Assembly (NCBI GenBank): GCA_948567375.1
Contig: OX419756.1
Coordinates: forward strand, 58,294,333 to 58,358,332
Source of the DNA: Lunularia cruciata
Taxonomy: Eukaryota; Streptophyta; Marchantiopsida; Lunulariales; Lunulariaceae
Length of the DNA stretch: 64,000 nt
Reading direction: 5' to 3'
Part shown: positions 63,987 through 64,000 of the stretch, in pieces
Layout: every line of letters begins with the position of its first letter
How positions within the stretch are numbered: position 1 is the stretch's first letter
Program-made: the position numbers and the translations under genes
The notes under the pieces: generated by a model
The model's database searches: none
The model's input: the letters and a program-made list of their open reading frames with translations, nothing else
Told to the model about the DNA's origin: nothing

Positions 63987-64000
63987 TAGGCTATTTTGTC

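Larger units (their letters stand above)
57945..64000 (-). mobile_element. Ty3-like LTR element family E2, copy C (fossil, cut by window end)
   Basis: Minus-strand parts are in Ty3 order from high to low coordinate. The terminal-repeat promoter segment is at 63,650-64,000 and continues beyond the window. A long gag/protease-side region at about 61,520-63,600 has no motif I can assign securely. Reverse transcriptase lies at 61,215-61,517, RNase H at 60,502-60,756 and integrase core at 59,633-59,845, followed by a long 3' non-coding tail to 57,945. The tail carries the actatagaagcacaac motif twice, about 550 bases apart. It is broken, with several interruptions across the coding part, but better preserved than E1. 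No matching 3' terminal repeat was found. The gene order RT-RNase H-integrase marks Ty3 rather than Ty1. Confidence 0.8.

Overview
This window looks like nuclear DNA of a land plant. Three host genes can be read with confidence: an HSP90 co-chaperone p23 gene, an alpha-tubulin gene and a gene for a small plant-type SAM-domain protein. All are on the + strand, have short GT-AG introns, and sit in two gene islands of fairly balanced base composition (about 1-10 kb and 34-51 kb). Between and beyond the islands (about 10.4-34 kb and 51.5-64 kb) the DNA becomes strongly AT-rich and is made of old transposable elements and tandem duplications. A spore-bearing plant such as a bryophyte is my best guess, from the alpha-tubulin (it keeps the acetylatable K40) and the type of Ty3 reverse transcriptase. 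This is an inference from memory and was not tested.

Layout. 264-1650: p23, five exons. 3.4-3.8 kb: diverged direct repeats. 4.6-5.2 kb: minus-strand remnant of the C-terminal region of a LINE-like polyprotein. 6.5-6.85 kb: a nested tandem array built on a short repeat that also occurs at 4.3 kb and 47.8 kb. 7472-9530: alpha-tubulin, four exons, with an unusual C-terminal tail. 10.4-25.1 kb: AT-rich repeat block with an unclassified coiled-coil-coding remnant, two similar ~1.4-kb repeat copies about 6.5 kb apart, tandem duplications of 91 and 202 bp, and several hairpins. 25.1-27.3 kb: internally deleted copy A of a Ty3-like family (called E2 here). 27.4-33.9 kb: an old minus-strand Ty3 chromovirus-like fossil (E1). 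35,575-39,058: SAM-domain gene, seven exons. 39-51.5 kb: mostly sequence in which I recognise no gene, plus a 155-bp tandem duplication and other small repeats. 52.1-52.8 kb: a non-coding element with long inverted repeats (MITE-like). 54.25-54.96 kb: a broken PIF/Harbinger-like transposase. 55.0-64.0 kb: E2 copies B and C, the second with recognisable reverse transcriptase, RNase H and integrase segments and cut by the window edge.

The most unusual signal is in E2. In both copies that keep the promoter part of the terminal repeat, a minus-strand TATA box lies downstream of clustered perfect heat-shock-element motifs (nGAAnnTTCnnGAAn arrays). This is the arrangement expected of a heat-responsive LTR. 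The three host genes are independent housekeeping-type genes and do not form a pathway. I see no CRISPR array, operon, rRNA or tRNA gene, as expected for plant nuclear DNA.
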